From: Antilocapra americana
Taxonomy: Eukaryota; Chordata; Mammalia; Artiodactyla; Antilocapridae
Assembly: GCA_007570785.1 (NCBI GenBank)
Contig: ML660201.1
Location: 38,806,588-38,870,587 of the forward strand
Reading direction: 5' to 3'
Length of the DNA: 64,000 nt
Within the stretch, counting starts at the first letter, position 1; the number at the start of each line of letters is the position of its first letter. Made by a program: the position numbers and the translations under genes. The notes beneath the pieces are model-generated. The model saw only the letters and a list, made by a program, of their open reading frames with translations, had not been told where the DNA came from and ran no database searches. Of the stretch, positions 12,110 to 23,706 are shown piece by piece.

Positions 12110-12274
12110 CTGGACATGATGCTCCCTTTCCAACAGATGAACCTACAGACGTTATTCCACGAAGCTGCCAACTAACAACAGATATTCCACAAGTCACACA
12201 GCTGCTAAACATGACTAAACTCCGCCAAACTGAAATAAAATTTGGGGGTCATCATCTGAGTTCAGCAGAATCAG
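12110..12274 (+). CDS. Internal coding exon 1 of 8 visible, unrecognised host gene
   Basis: The acceptor is tttgtatttccag ending at 12109; the donor is gtatgc at 12275. The exon is 165 bp, entering with two bases of a split codon and leaving with one (phase 1-1). The frame gives [20 protein letters not shown], then a polar stretch with [12 protein letters not shown] and SSAES. It is hydrophilic with no membrane segment or motif I can name. The upstream ATG at 12094 lies in the intron side of the acceptor and is not a start. The phase fits the exon at 22744 only if that exon uses its inner acceptor. No upstream exon was found in 1-12109. Confidence 0.75.
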
Positions 12275-12649
12275 GTATGCACTCAAGTCCTAAAATAGAA
12301 GCCTTTTTCTTTTTTAAGGCTAAAAAGCAGAGGTGGTGGAACAGCCTGGCAATGATGCTTCATAGCTTGAGATTATATATTAAATCACTTAAACATCAGC
12401 TCTCATCAGTGATAAATCATTTTAAATTTCTTTTTTAGCTACTAAAATAGCTTCTTGATTTTTATACGTAAGCCAAACATCCTTGGTTATTACTCTCTTC
12501 CTATATGTGTCCAAGCCCTGCCAGTTACACCTCCAAGTCATCTCTCAAATCTGATCCTATTCTACTTTCATAGTTTAGGTCCCCAGTGTCACTTAACCTT
12601 ACCCTCCCAGTTAATCTTTACATTGCTGTCAGATTTCTCTTTCTGATAA
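12275..12649. other. Intron sequence, nothing recognised
   Basis: Short open frames here run through the donor of the exon at 12274 or sit in unremarkable intronic DNA. No repeat was recognised. Confidence 0.4.
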
Positions 12650-13130
12650 TATAAATATAAATGCAACCATGGTGCTCTTTGATTAAAGACTTTTAATGCC
12701 TTTCCCACTATCTTAGAAGACAAAATGAAAAAAGCACCTGGGGACTCACAAAGTCAGTCTCCCTTATTCCAAACTTATTCCACAGTTTCATCTCCAGACC
12801 CTTTTTCTCATTCCCCATGTTTTAATTTCTGACCACTCTCTGCAGCTTTCATATGTTCTTATTTTGAGGTTGCTATTTCATTGGCCTGAAATGGTTTTGC
12901 CTTTCTGCCTGGAAGAACACTCAATTTGTCTTCCTAAATCCAACTAAAATGCCACCTCTTCTGTCCTAACAAGCATTGTTCTCCTTTTATTATGGCTTTT
13001 TTTTCCTTGCAGTACTTTTTAAGTAACATGCTTTCGTTCCCAGTTAAGTGTGACTCTTCTAAAAAGAGCATTGTACATCATTCTTCTATACCCCTACCAC
13101 CTAACACAGTGTTTGCCATATATTTGGCCT
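12650..13130 (+). mobile_element. L2 LINE, 3' region
   Basis: The typical L2 3' order is visible: the ggcctgaaatggttttgcct block, aatgccacctcttctgtcct, the tattatggctttt region, and ccacctaacacagtgtttgc near the end. Diverged and non-coding. Confidence 0.72.
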
Positions 13131-13559
13131 GGTGCTGCTGCACACTGATATGACAGTAGCCAGTCAGATAACAGAAATGAGTGAAGTGATCCGGATGCCT
13201 GGACATCCGACCCACAGAAACATTTTCTGCTTCTGCAGTGAGCCCTGTTGGGAGTGGAGGGGAGCAATTAGGGAAGAAGAGTAAGATAGTGCTTCAAAGA
13301 AAGTGTTCTCTACTGTTGAAGCAGTAGCATCAGCAACTGATACAAGTGATACAGTACATGGCAGTTAACACAGCCTCTGTGAGTGAACCCTAAGGGAGTG
13401 GTGAGAACTGCACCAAACTGGATTCTCCTTCTCAGCCTAGAAGGGACAGCTGCAGTTCAGTGCTAGCCAGATTTTGCTTTGCAAGAACACCAGCACAGTC
13501 TCACCAGATCTTTCTTTTTTTTTTTTCAAGAGGAACTCAGTATCCCAATGTTTATAACA

Positions 13560-13712
13560 GTATTATTCAGTCGCTCAGTCATGTTTGACTCTTCACAGCC
13601 CCATGAACTGCAGCACGCCAGGCTTCCCTTTCCTTCACCATCTCCTGGAGTTTGTCCATTGAGTTGGTGGTGCCATCCAACCATCTTATCCTCTGTTGTC
13701 CCCTTCTCTTTG
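13560..13712 (-). mobile_element. BovB 3' end fragment
   Basis: The + strand reads attcagtcgctcagtcatgt, then gaactgcagcacgccaggct and the ccatccaaccatcttatcct block, the reverse complement of the BovB 3' end. Heavily 5' truncated. Confidence 0.88.
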
Positions 13713-13877
13713 ACAATTTTAAAATATTGTCTAAACGCTAAACATTTTTGAAAACACTCTTTTAATCAAACAAAACACATCAGGGAGGCTAGTTTTCTAC
13801 CTTTGTATTGGACACCCATAGCTATTGACCAAACAAGTGAATAGTACTTACAGATCAAGAAATGTGTTATTCAGATG

Positions 13878-14075
13878 AGCAATTCTCAGCTTCCTATATG
13901 TTAGGATCACTTGGGACATTTTAAAAATAACTTATACCAAAAAACTTTTTCCCCTAATGTCTATGCTTCACCCCCAGAAATGTTGATTTAATTGTCCTCA
14001 GCTGGGTTGTTTTTTTTTTAAAAAAAAACTTCTCCAGCCATTGTGAGGTATAACCAGGTTTGAGAACCCTGAATG
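13878..14075 (+). mobile_element. MER5-like hAT (Charlie) non-autonomous DNA transposon
   Basis: agcaattctcagcttcctat, ggatcacttgggacatttta and the terminal aaccaggtttgagaaccctg follow the MER5 ends. These short elements were mobilised by hAT transposases; no coding sequence remains. Confidence 0.68.
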
Positions 14076-14249
14076 AGTGACTGGATCACTTATCCCCACA
14101 AAAGTGATAACCTTGAGAGAAATCACAGTGAAGGGTAGGGGAACTTGTAGGGTGTGTTGGCTCTCAGATAACAGACGGGGGAGAGAGAGTTGTCAAAATT
14201 CAAGAGTGGTCAAAGGAGAAAGAGGAGAAAAGAGATGAACATGATGAGA

Positions 14250-14380
14250 TGCATTGTGTGCATACGAAGTCATGTTTGACTCTTTGCAACGCCATGAACT
14301 GTAACCCACCAGGCTCCTCTCTCCAGTGGATTTTCCAGGCAAGAATACTGGAGTGGACTGCCATTTCCTTCTCCAGTGAT
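14250..14380 (-). mobile_element. Bov-A type SINE fragment
   Basis: Reverse complement of the Bov-A body: gtcatgtttgactctttgca, caccaggctcctctctccag, gcaagaatactggagtggac. The tRNA-derived head is missing, so this is a Bov-A or BOV-A2 unit. Confidence 0.85.
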
Positions 14381-14419
14381 GAAATGAATGAGTGACAAAA
14401 ACAGGCTCACTTTTCAGTT

Positions 14420-14530
14420 AAGTCCAGTTCAGTTGCTCAGTCGTGTCTGATTCTTTATGACCCCGTGGACTGCAGCACACCAGGCTTCCCTGTCCATCAG
14501 CAGCTCCCGGAGCTTGCTCAAACTCATAAC
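14420..14530 (-). mobile_element. BovB 3' end fragment
   Basis: agtccagttcagttgctcag followed by the gtgtctgattctttatgacc and ctgcagcacaccaggcttcc blocks: a very short BovB tail in reverse. Confidence 0.85.
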
Positions 14531-14684
14531 TCACTTTTACTCTCTATGTTTATCCAATATTCTTTTATTCTTGGTATATTTTTATTGCATATTACTAGAG
14601 ATTTGGGATCATTCTGTTAACTTTTTCAGTATAAACCCTGTAAGAGAATTTGATACTGTATTTTTCAGTCCTTTGTTATGAAAT

Positions 14685-14920
14685 TTCCAGACTCACAAAA
14701 AAGTAGAGAAACTACATAGTGAATCCCCCGTATTTCCATCACCTGCTTTGACAGTTGCCATCTTTAGACAAGAATTTATGATAACAGTGAGAACACAGAT
14801 CGTAAGAATTTGTGTATTTGTTATATATACTATCTTTAGATAGGGAGAGAAAGAGAACATATGCAATCTGTGTTCATTACAGAACCTTTGGATAATATAT
14901 AAAAGTTCTCACTACCCAGA
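14685..14920. mobile_element. Possible old L1 3' UTR scrap
   Basis: actcacaaaaaagtagagaa and gaatcccccgtatttccatc resemble a segment common in old L1 3' UTRs. Orientation and family cannot be fixed by eye. Confidence 0.4.
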
Positions 14921-14960
14921 TAGCCACTATAAACACCTCATGTCATTATTCAGTCTTACT

Positions 14961-17159
14961 GGAAAATTCTCCACAGAATACAATGAGTAAGAGTGTTTCC
15001 CATAACCAAATACTCTGTATCTAATAGGCTGTGATAGCTTTCCATAACAGAAATGGTTGCAAAGCCTATCAGGTAGCTTTTTGTAGTTGTAAATGCTGCT
15101 TTCTTCTGTCTCTCTATCTTAATGTTTTAAGAATTGTGTCTTTAAATGAAAATGCAAGTCTATATCCAGATATTTTGTGTCTTTATTTTAAATTTAAACT
15201 TCAAGGATACTTGTAATGTCAATGCTGAAAATAAAGAGAAATTTGAATAAATATTAGATGCATCATTAATGCAATATTACAATTAAACAAACTTTTTCAT
15301 TGGCCATGTTCAATCCCAGCTTGTAGAAGAGGGTTAAGTTAGTATATATTTTTCTAATTCTGCAAATGGACTTTTAGTGCATAGGGATAGTCAACATGAG
15401 TTGTTTATACAGAAAATTAATAATCACCATTGGAAAGCTTATTTCTTCTGTCCTATGAAACTCAATTGTACTTATATTCATTTTGTATCATACGGTTTAT
15501 GATTGTTCATCTGAAATAAATCTCATAGCACATGTACAGCAGCTAAATTTACATAAACATGCATCGAACTTTGTAGTTCGCTTTCTGCAAATACTTTTGC
15601 TAATTTTGACATCTGTGGGCTTTGAACCTTACTATAAGTGATTATAATAAAAATTATTGTTCTCTGTGTGAGAGATTTTATTTGAAAGGTGTAGCTAATG
15701 ACTAACGCCCAAGGACAGACTTTTTAATCATGGAAAAACCAGGAGGTATTTCTTCATTTGAAGTATTTGTTTTTTTGTGTCTTTCTAAAATATGGGCTCC
15801 CCATGATGAGATCTGAATTGCATAAAAAGTTGCTGGGTGCTCTTGTAACTAACAGTACTTACATAAATTGTGGTATTTTATCATAAACTTGCATGCTTAG
15901 AGATCCCAGTATGCCACTACAGAAAGAAGTAGCTGCTTCCTATGGATGCTTCTGGCATGTTCACCCGAGCTAAAAAGGAAACCGTGAACCTTTTGTTTTA
16001 GAGTGCATTTTTTGAATGTTATATAACTTGATTAAGAGCATTTAATGCAATTAATAAAATAATTTTGTTTCCAAAAAGTCTGTTACCACACATTCGCACT
16101 GTTCACTTTGTCAGTTCCCAGTGCACATTAGCTAAGTTAGCCTGCAGGGGACTGTAGGATCTGATGATCTTATTTTCATTAACAGAACCCCACTTTAATT
16201 GAACCAGAGAATCAGATCTAGTTATTGAAGTTGAGCATTCAGCTGCTAATGACAAGATGCAGTGGTCCACTAAGCACAAATCAAAACTAGTAATTTGCTT
16301 AAAAATTAGGACATAGTTTTCCCAAGTGTCCTCCTTTCCACAGCAGCAATCACTGGATTTTTAGTCCTTTTTAAATAAGAAGAGACTGACATCCCTGTCG
16401 CCTAACTCAGTTACCAACACACAAATGAAAGCATCTAGCAAAACCATAACATAGTGATATAACTATAGTTGGTGTTGGTGAGATCTTTAATAGAATTTCT
16501 TCTTTGCTTTGGACATTATGAAAGCAAATTTCAAATCAAGCAACAAAATCTACTGTAAAGTAGAATCTTAAAGAAAAAAGAGTTAGTCTGTCTTCGGGAA
16601 CAAGCAAGACACTCTAATTTCTTCTTTTCTAAAGCCAGACTTTTGGTATTCCCTGGTTTAGGGTTGTTGGTTAAGAAACGCTGCAATTTTTTTTTTAAAT
16701 GAACAGAAAACCTGAATAGACATTCTTTCTTAAATATTAAAAGCTTGTAATTAAAATCCTTTGCATGGGCTATGCATTCTCAGTTTAGCCACAGTTCTCC
16801 CCACATTCTCCGTGTGATTTCTTGCCGCTGTATGTTGCCTACCTGGCAGTCAAGCCTCTTCCTTTGGCCCTACCCAGTACCACCACTGTATTCTCTAGAG
16901 AAGATTACTGCCGTAGGAGACTCTGTTCTTGATTTCTCATGAGCCCATTAGTCTCCATCAAATATATTAGTTACCATATTCATGAAGTTCTCATGCTTAT
17001 CCAAATCATTACTATTGGACACACTTTTCGGATAGCAGAACGAAAGTTTTCAATTAGATGCCTTTACAAAACTGCCCAGAATATAAAGAGTGGACAAGGA
17101 AAGAATCCCCTGCGATGCCCTCCCTCCAAGTCCACCTAAGGCCCATCACCACGTGTGGT
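14961..17159. other. Repeat-poor AT-rich intron segment
   Basis: Part of the intron after the first visible exon. No ruminant SINE or LINE was recognised over more than 2 kb, and no convincing splice-flanked frame. The part around 15900-16300 is mixed-composition single-copy-looking sequence and could be conserved non-coding DNA, which cannot be judged from one sequence. Confidence 0.4.
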
Positions 17160-17290
17160 GAAAAGAGGGCACCAAGGGTCTGAGCCCAGGCTCCGAGTGG
17201 ACAGATCTCTAAACATGGTGAGCCTCGGTTTCTTCATCTGTAGAGGTGGAGTCATATCACACCAAGTGATTGAAAATTCCATAGAGATCA
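17160..17290 (+). mobile_element. Possible MIR fragment
   Basis: agcctcggtttcttcatctg followed by tagaggtggagtcat resembles the MIR core (cctcagtttcctcatctgtaaa). Weak outside the core. Confidence 0.5.
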
Positions 17291-17329
17291 TGTACACATC
17301 ATCATATCCACCGTCCTTTAGATCTCAAA

Positions 17330-17605
17330 TTGAATGTCATTTCCCTGACCCTAAACACTAGATACCAGCCCCCTGTCAAACACACTGAACCTTCCCTCAT
17401 AGCTCTTACCACGGTTGTAATCATGTAGTTATTTATGATTTATCTGCTGTGGTATCTGTCTCCCTTGTGAGACAGTGAGTGCCTGGGAGGAGGTTATGTG
17501 TCCACTTCATCCCTTGTCTTATTCACTGCTTAGAGCAGTGGCTGCCCAGACCAGGTGTTCAGTCACTACTTACAGAATTGGTGGATGAAGGAATAAATGA
17601 TGGTG
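17330..17605 (+). mobile_element. L2 LINE, 3' end
   Basis: The end reads as a typical L2 terminus: tctcccttgtgagacagtga, the tgtcttattcactgcttaga region, ccaggtgttcagtcactact, and a final gaaggaataaatga. Confidence 0.68.
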
Positions 17606-17654
17606 AATGGACTTCATAAATTGTTAAATTTTATTCAAGATGAGAGGTATTAAT

Positions 17655-17830
17655 AGCATATTTATAGGTATTCACTCCCTATTAAGCACAGTATTTACTA
17701 TGTTGCATGGATTGTTTCAGATAATCTAACAAAAATGCCTGACTTAAGTACTACTATTATCTCAATCTTAGGAATAAAGATGAGGCTTAGAAAGTTTAAG
17801 CAATTTGTCTAAAATAATATTACTCTACTA
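17655..17830 (-). mobile_element. Diverged MIR
   Basis: ggtattcactccctattaag, an internal ctattatctcaatcttagga, and gatgaggcttagaaagttta follow the reversed MIR core at low identity. Confidence 0.5.
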
Positions 17831-19799
17831 GATCAGCCTTTTTGTGTTTTTGGTATTCCTTATGACAATGCACCTATAATAAAAATCCAATTCAAAATCT
17901 GGATTCTTGTAGCAGGTTTAATTCTGATTTGATTGTTAGATAATAGACATAAGTCTTGAGCATGACCTCTCAATGATTAGAGTTGAAGATTCAGCAGGTT
18001 TTTCTAGTTAAACTTTGAAAACCTTGCAAACTTAAATGACTATAATAATTAGGACATTGTATCTTGAGACAAAAATGAATGTTTATTTTTCTAAAAGACA
18101 ATTAGAGAGTAGACCCTCCGGTTTTATAATCTAACTACAAAGGCTGTACCCCTCAGTAAAATAGCAAAATAATTAATGGTAACATCTCTGACCTACACCA
18201 AGTTCATTTTCCACAAACTCAAGAAAATGAAATGCCTGGAGCATGACTTTAATCTAATCTTGATTTTTAACCTTCTGTTATGCATATTGATATCAGCTCT
18301 TAAAAGAACTCCTTTTAGAATTCAAAAGGCATGCATTTCTGCTTTTAGTTTTCTTTCATTAAGATTTTTTCTCATTATAGAAACTTTGTCCCTTCTACTT
18401 TTTATTTTAGAAACCAAAGGTCTAAATTACTTTTCTTGTAGCTTTTAATTAGGACCCTATTACGGTGGATACAGAGCATGATGCATGTTTACATGGATAA
18501 TTATGACAATTTTTATATGATTGTAAACAGAGAATCATTAAAGTGAAACAGGCTTTAAGAATGTGTATGTGTTACTTGTACTAATAAATTGTTAAAGCCC
18601 TGCTAATTAAAGAAATAGCTAAATGGTGGAGTATTGTATACTTTGCTTTGTGGAGGGAAAAATTTGTAAAACTTAAAAAATAGATATCCATTTAACCACA
18701 TAGTAGTAGATTGCTCTTTAAAGAAATCCTATTGTAGACCCTCTTATAAAACACATCCTATTCTGTGTGCTTTAAGGAATTATGTCGAGCTTAATTATAG
18801 TTTAATAGCCACTGGCTATCCACTGCTAAGCAAAAGATTCCTCTGAGAAATTCAGAGTATTTAGGAATTTATAGCTGGAACTGTGACAGTATAATTTTTT
18901 AAGATACTCCCTCCCCCCAAAAGTTTATCCTTTAATCTTGGATACTGTCTACAATTTTGGTGGGATTTATTCATTGTCTACCATGTTCTCTGCTGGGCTC
19001 AGCAGATGAGTGTACATGGAGTACCAAATAAATGGTCTTTCTACTCAAAGAAACTTAAATTGTTATGGGGGGTGGGGAGAACCTGTATATAGATGAAGAA
19101 AATGAAAAAAATCAAAGAAACTGCACATGTATGATGTTTGAACAGAAAGATATTCCGATAGCCAAATGATTTCTATGATTGGAAGTTAAAAAAAGAAAAA
19201 AGCTTGTATTCTGGTACTGAAAATTACCATATAGGCCTATGCCATATCCCATATACCCCTTGAGGACTGTCAGTGGCTCTTCTTTCTGGGAAAATCCACA
19301 TTTGAGCACAAATTCAGAAGTCTAGGATTTTTTCTGTTTGGTCACAGAAGGTACAAAAGATGAGTCTGAAATAGATTTTTCCTATTGGCCTGGAATTTGA
19401 ATGTCATTTCTTTCTTTTGCTGATCCTAAGAAACTAGCAATATTTTGGTTGCTTCAAATGGTTGTTTGTAAATGACTGAAAAAGATGCAGTTGCACACGT
19501 AGCCAAGTCCATTTGCTAACACTAGGAAATTCCACATGGAAGCTGAGTTAGGCATCTGATTCTGGTGCCACAGCACTGCAGCTGTTGAAAGCCATGCAGC
19601 TCATGTAAGTATCAATGTCTTGGTCATTGTTGACCCTTCTTTTTCATCCCCCACACCTTGGCAGTTGTCCAATCTAGTCTTCCTCCTCAATTCACACAGA
19701 AAACTCTCAGGTAGATTTTTTTCTTAAAAAAAAGTTTCAACAGTAGTTAGAAATATTTAGTCATTTAATCCAACTTCCCTTCTGACCTGTTATACTTTA
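17831..19799. other. Unannotated intron segment
   Basis: AT-rich intronic DNA. Short frames at 18176-18448 and 19112-19309 have no similarity I recognise and no paired splice sites that fit the exon chain. No transposable element was identified. Confidence 0.35.
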
Positions 19800-20400
19800 T
19801 GATTCATTCGGTTTGCTCAGCAGAAGTCTGTTGCTCTGTGTCAAGCAGTAGGCTAGCAAATCAGGGATGACAAAGCAGACTGCTGAGTTTATGTCTACTG
19901 AAATATACATAATTGGAGAATCCCATAAACACATGTGAAAGCGCGAGTGTGACAAGTTCTGTGAGGGAAAGCTTATGGGATTACCTAATTTGTGTACCCT
20001 AATCAGAGGGGTCCGGGAACACTAGTCTGAGAAAGTGATACATGATCTGAAACATAAGGGCCAAGAGGGGAAGGAAGATCCTTCCTGCGTGGGCAACAGC
20101 ATGTATGAATGCTCTGATAGGAAGAACTGAGAGGCCAGAGCAGAAGGCGGGAGGTGTTAAGACTGAACTGAAACTGGAACGTGTAAGTTATTGCAGGCAA
20201 TGTTAAGGGCTTTCTTCCTAATCCTAAGAAGGGCAGGGAAGCCACTGAAAAGTTTTAAGTGACAAAGAGGAATAATTCAATCAGACGTTTATATAAGACC
20301 ATTCTGGCTATGTTTTGGAGAGACCGTGGGACAGGAAGCCAGAGTGAACTCGGTGGATCAGTTGAGAGGCTTTGTGATCATCCAGGAAAGGGATGATGGT
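19800..20400 (+). repeat. Ancient dispersed repeat, family not assigned
   Basis: The sequence keeps the order seen in a long non-coding mammalian repeat: a 'percent of gland' style purine-rich text with ggccaagaggggaaggaag, gaggccagagcagaaggcgg, gggaagccactgaaaagttt, and accattctggctatgttttg. Diverged relatives seem to lie at 44070-44644 and 56130-56640. I cannot name the family with confidence. Confidence 0.45.
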
Positions 20401-20714
20401 CTCTTGGATCAAGGTTCACGTCAAGATTCTGACATTTCAACCCGAATTGTTTATGATACCATTTGTTAAACTAGATTTTTGGTTTTAGGTGTCTTTGATA
20501 CATTGAGGAGAAGCTGATCAAGAAGGCCACTGGATAGAACAGGTGACTCTCAGAAGAGAGGACTAGGCTAAAAATAGAAATCAGACAATCTACCTTATAA
20601 TATCCAAAATAGCTTTCTAGAACTTCTGTTCAAACACCTTCAAAATGACAGAAAATTCACCATCACAACAACTATACATGCTTTAATTAAAGAAAGATGT
20701 TCCTTATGTTGGAC

Positions 20715-21710
20715 TAAAAGCTTTTTTAAAATTAATTTTTATTGGAGTATAGTTGCTTGACAATGTTGTGTTAGTTTCTGCTGTATGAAGAAGTAAATTA
20801 GCTATATGCATATGTCCCCTCTCTTTTCAGATTTCCTTCTCATTTAGGTCACTGCAAAATACTGAGTAGAGTTCCCTGTGCTATACACTAGGTTCTCATT
20901 AGCTACCAATTTTATGTGTAATAGTGTATATATGTCAATCCCAATCTCCCAATTCTTCCCATCCCCCCTCCTTGGTATCCTTACCTTTGTTCTCTACATC
21001 TGTGTCTCTCTTTCTGCTTTGCAAATAAGTCCATCTGTACATTTTTCTATATTCCACACATAAGTAATATTATACATTTGTTTTTCTCTTTCTGACTTAC
21101 TTCACTATGTATGACACTCTCTAGGTCCATCCATGTCTCTGCAAGTAGTGAGATTTTGTCACTTTTTATGGCTGAGTTACATTCCATTGGATATATGTAC
21201 CACATCTTTATCACTTCCTCGGCTGATGAACATTTAGATTGCTTCCATGTCCTAGCTATTGTAAATAGTGCTGCAGTGAACATTGGCATGCACGTATCTT
21301 TTAGAATTATGGTTTTCTCTGGGTATATGTCCAGGAGTGGGATTGCTAGATTATATAGTAGTTCAATCTTTTGTATTTTAAGGACCCTCCATACTGTTCT
21401 CCATGGGCTTCCCTGGTGACTCAAGTGGTAAAGAATCTGACTGCAATGCAGGAGACCTGGGTTCAATCCCTGGGTTGGGAAGATCACCTGGAGGAGGGCA
21501 CGGCAACCCACTCCAGTATTCTTGCCTGGAGAATCCCCATGGACAGAGGAGCCTGGCAGGCTACAGTGCATGGGGTTGCAGAGTTGGACACAACTGAGCG
21601 ACTAAGCACAGCACATACTGTTCTCCATAGTGGCTGTACCAATTTACATTCCCACCAGCAGTGTAGAAAGGTTCCCTTTTCTCCACACCCTCTCCAGCAT
21701 TTCAGTGGAG
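20715..21710 (-). mobile_element. L1 LINE 3' end, interrupted by a SINE
   Basis: The reversed L1 3' UTR (attggagtatagttgcttga; agagttccctgtgctataca) leads into the reversed ORF2 C-terminus (21111-21400; frame on minus 21047-21571). It resumes after the SINE as far as gttcccttttctccacaccc. This is an older ruminant L1 than those at 10519 and 44661, judged from its many differences. Confidence 0.9.
21391..21628 (+). mobile_element. Bov-tA SINE with 14-bp target-site duplication, inside L1
   Basis: atactgttctccat occurs at 21391-21404 and 21615-21628, bracketing a near complete Bov-tA (21405-21614): gggcttccctggtgactcaa head, gcaggagacctgggttcaat, agtattcttgcctggagaat, and the gttggacacaactgagcgac end. 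The duplicated bases belong to the L1, so the SINE is the later arrival. Confidence 0.95.
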
Positions 21711-21792
21711 ATGTTACCCTGAATCAGAATCCTTCAGTGATGATCCCCTACCTATCCTGTGATTACCTACCAGTTTTAGAATAGGCTCTTGT

Positions 21793-22310
21793 CATTTTAA
21801 GGTCCTTTTCGTTGTGACCCAACCCAATTCATCCAGCTAAGCTGATGATTTCATTATTCCCCAAACACACCTTACTCTTTTATTCTTTCATGCCTTTATT
21901 CAGGTACATTCTTCTGCCTTGGACACGTGGTGGTAAGTTTCTTCAGTCGTGTCCTACTCTTTGCCACCCTGTGGCCTATAGCCTGCCAGGCTCCTCTGTC
22001 CAAGGGATTCTCCAGGAAAGAATACTGGAGTGGGTTGCCATGCCATTCTCCAGGGGATCTTCTCGACCCAGGGATCAAACCTGCGTGTCAGGCAGATTAT
22101 TTACCATCTGAGCCACTAGCCTATATATCTCTTATTCTTGAGATCTTACCAATCATTCAGGATTCATTCAAGAAGTCACTTCCTCTTCATTCTCATTGGT
22201 CTTCCTTATGTTGTAGCACTCTGTTTACCTATACTATCACCTCCCTTCAAATTCCTGAGGGCAAACAATGTGTCTTATCCATTTTGTGTCACTGACAACC
22301 TCTAGGAAAT
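21793..22310 (+). mobile_element. L2 LINE 3' region, split by a SINE
   Basis: 21793-21930 and 22123-22310 read together as an L2 3' region (ctttattcaggtacattctt; gtagcactctgtttacctat; tgagggcaaacaatgtgtct). Confidence 0.6.
21931..22122 (-). mobile_element. Bov-tA SINE
   Basis: Reverse complement of Bov-tA: cttcagtcgtgtcctactct, cagcctgccaggctcctctg-like block, aaagaatactggagtgggtt, gacccagggatcaaacctgc and the tRNA-derived gatttaccatctgagccact-like end. Confidence 0.9.
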
Positions 22311-22449
22311 GCCTGAGTGCTGAAATACTTGTTCAGTTGAGTTAGTTTTATTTTAATTATTTCCTCAAAGAGAAAAAAAGATATATTTTTTCAGAAGCTT
22401 CCTTTTCTTTTTTTTTTTTTCTCTTTTTTAATGAGGAAAAACATTTGTG

Positions 22450-22625
22450 GTAGTGGTTCTCAAAAGATACTTGGCACAAAGACCACTTGGGGGAACCTGT
22501 AAAGATTATAGATTTCTTGACCCCCTCCAACAAAATTCTAATTTTTGAATGCATATCTGATAGATCTGATGTTGGACCTCAGTATCCGTGCTTTTGAAAG
22601 TGCCCTTGGGAAGGTGAGTGGGTTA
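22450..22625 (+). mobile_element. MER5-like hAT (Charlie) element
   Basis: gtagtggttctcaaaagata, gaccacttgggggaacctgt, then a middle rich in cccc and a ctgatgttggacctcagtat end follow the MER5A pattern. It lies about 120 bp before exon 2. Confidence 0.65.
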
Positions 22626-22743
22626 AAAGCAAGGGAAGATTCAGATCATATGTCCCCTTGATTGTACTTTCAGAAATACTGCAACATAGTGTTTGCCATT
22701 ACGCCCATTAATGGACTGTTATTACCTTCCTCTTACAAAACAG

Positions 22744-22880
22744 ATCAGTTCATTAACAGAGGAGCAGTTAGCATGCGGAACGGTAAACATCAAGATGTTT
22801 GTCATATTGCCTTTGGATCCAGAGTTCTTGGACCACCTCCACTCTCTGGCAGAAGAAATAACATGAGGCTATCCAGTGAG
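22744..22880 (+). CDS. Internal coding exon 2 of 8 visible, unrecognised host gene
   Basis: The chosen acceptor is the pyrimidine-rich ttaccttcctcttacaaaacag ending at 22743; the donor is gtaggag at 22881. At 137 bp it enters in phase 1 (completing a GAT codon with the previous G) and leaves in phase 0. The product reads [20 protein letters not shown] and then [20 protein letters not shown]. An AG at 22672-22673 would allow a longer exon from 22674 that is also open, but only in phase 0, which does not fit the donor of the exon at 12274. It is basic and polar; no known domain is seen. Confidence 0.78.
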
Positions 22881-23543
22881 GTAGGAGCAAGGTTTGAAGA
22901 GCTTATCTAAGCATGGGTGGTATAGGGGGGAACATTTTTTTCCCATGCAGAGGGGAAAAGGAAGGGAAAGAGACTACGTGCCAAAAGCATAAGTCTTGAA
23001 TAAATTTGGAACAGAAATTCTGGATTTTAGAAGACCCCAAAACTGTTTTCTTTCTGTCATGTCAACACAGTTAACATTTTTGAGTATTCTTTTCATTAAA
23101 TATGTTCACAAACCTTAAAGACAAATATACGTGAGCACATTTTGTGGGTCTCCTTCAAAAAGGAGTTGGATCATCACCAGATACCTTGCAATGAACAGAT
23201 TCTCAAATGTTATATTTTTATTTTTAATTTCCTCTGAGTATCTGACATACACAATGATTTTCATTTCAACTCCTACATACTAAAGATGGAGTGTGGCAGA
23301 TTATGTTTCTGTAAGATTTGCTTGTCTTCTATTTTATGTCACATTATATTTATCCTTCCATTTCTTTCTAATTTTCTACCATAATTTCCCTCTCCCAACT
23401 TTTTAATCTTCTCATTCCCTTTGTTTTGTTTTTTTCTGAACCTCATTCTATTTGTTCAACTATTATTTCTTCTATATAGATTCTACAAGAAATAAATGCA
23501 GTTCCTATATTTTAAAATATAAATTAATTCTTTTTCCTTATAG
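22881..23543. other. Short intron, nothing recognised
   Basis: The 663-bp intron between two exons contains T-rich tracts ahead of the next acceptor and no repeat I can name. Confidence 0.6.
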
Positions 23544-23706
23544 ACAGTAAGATCTGTTGGGTCCAAAAGTAACCGATCACACCAGCTGTCTACAGCAGAG
23601 AAGTGTGTTAACAGTGCAGAAATGTCAGCCTTGCTGTTACCTGAGTCTGAGGCACAAGGAGATAAAGGAAACATTGGCCAAATAAAGCAGACTATACCTG
23701 TTCTTG
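23544..23706 (+). CDS. Internal coding exon 3 of 8 visible, unrecognised host gene
   Basis: The acceptor ttctttttccttatag ends at 23543; the donor is gtaaga at 23707. At 163 bp it enters in phase 0 and leaves in phase 1. The product opens TVRSVGSKSNRSHQLSTAEK, then an acidic stretch SALLLPESEAQGDKG, ending TIPVL. Serine-rich with no recognisable fold. Exons 2 and 3 together are 300 bp, so joint skipping would keep the frame. The strong splice sites make this one of the safest exon calls. Confidence 0.85.

Noticed and set aside
12094..12438. 114-codon frame taken as a single-exon gene
   Set aside because: It crosses a consensus donor at 12275 and its start lies in the acceptor region; only 12110-12274 behaves like coding sequence.
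22674..22743. Longer form of exon 2 starting at 22674
   Set aside because: Its phase does not match the donor at 12274, while the inner acceptor does. Kept as a finding only.
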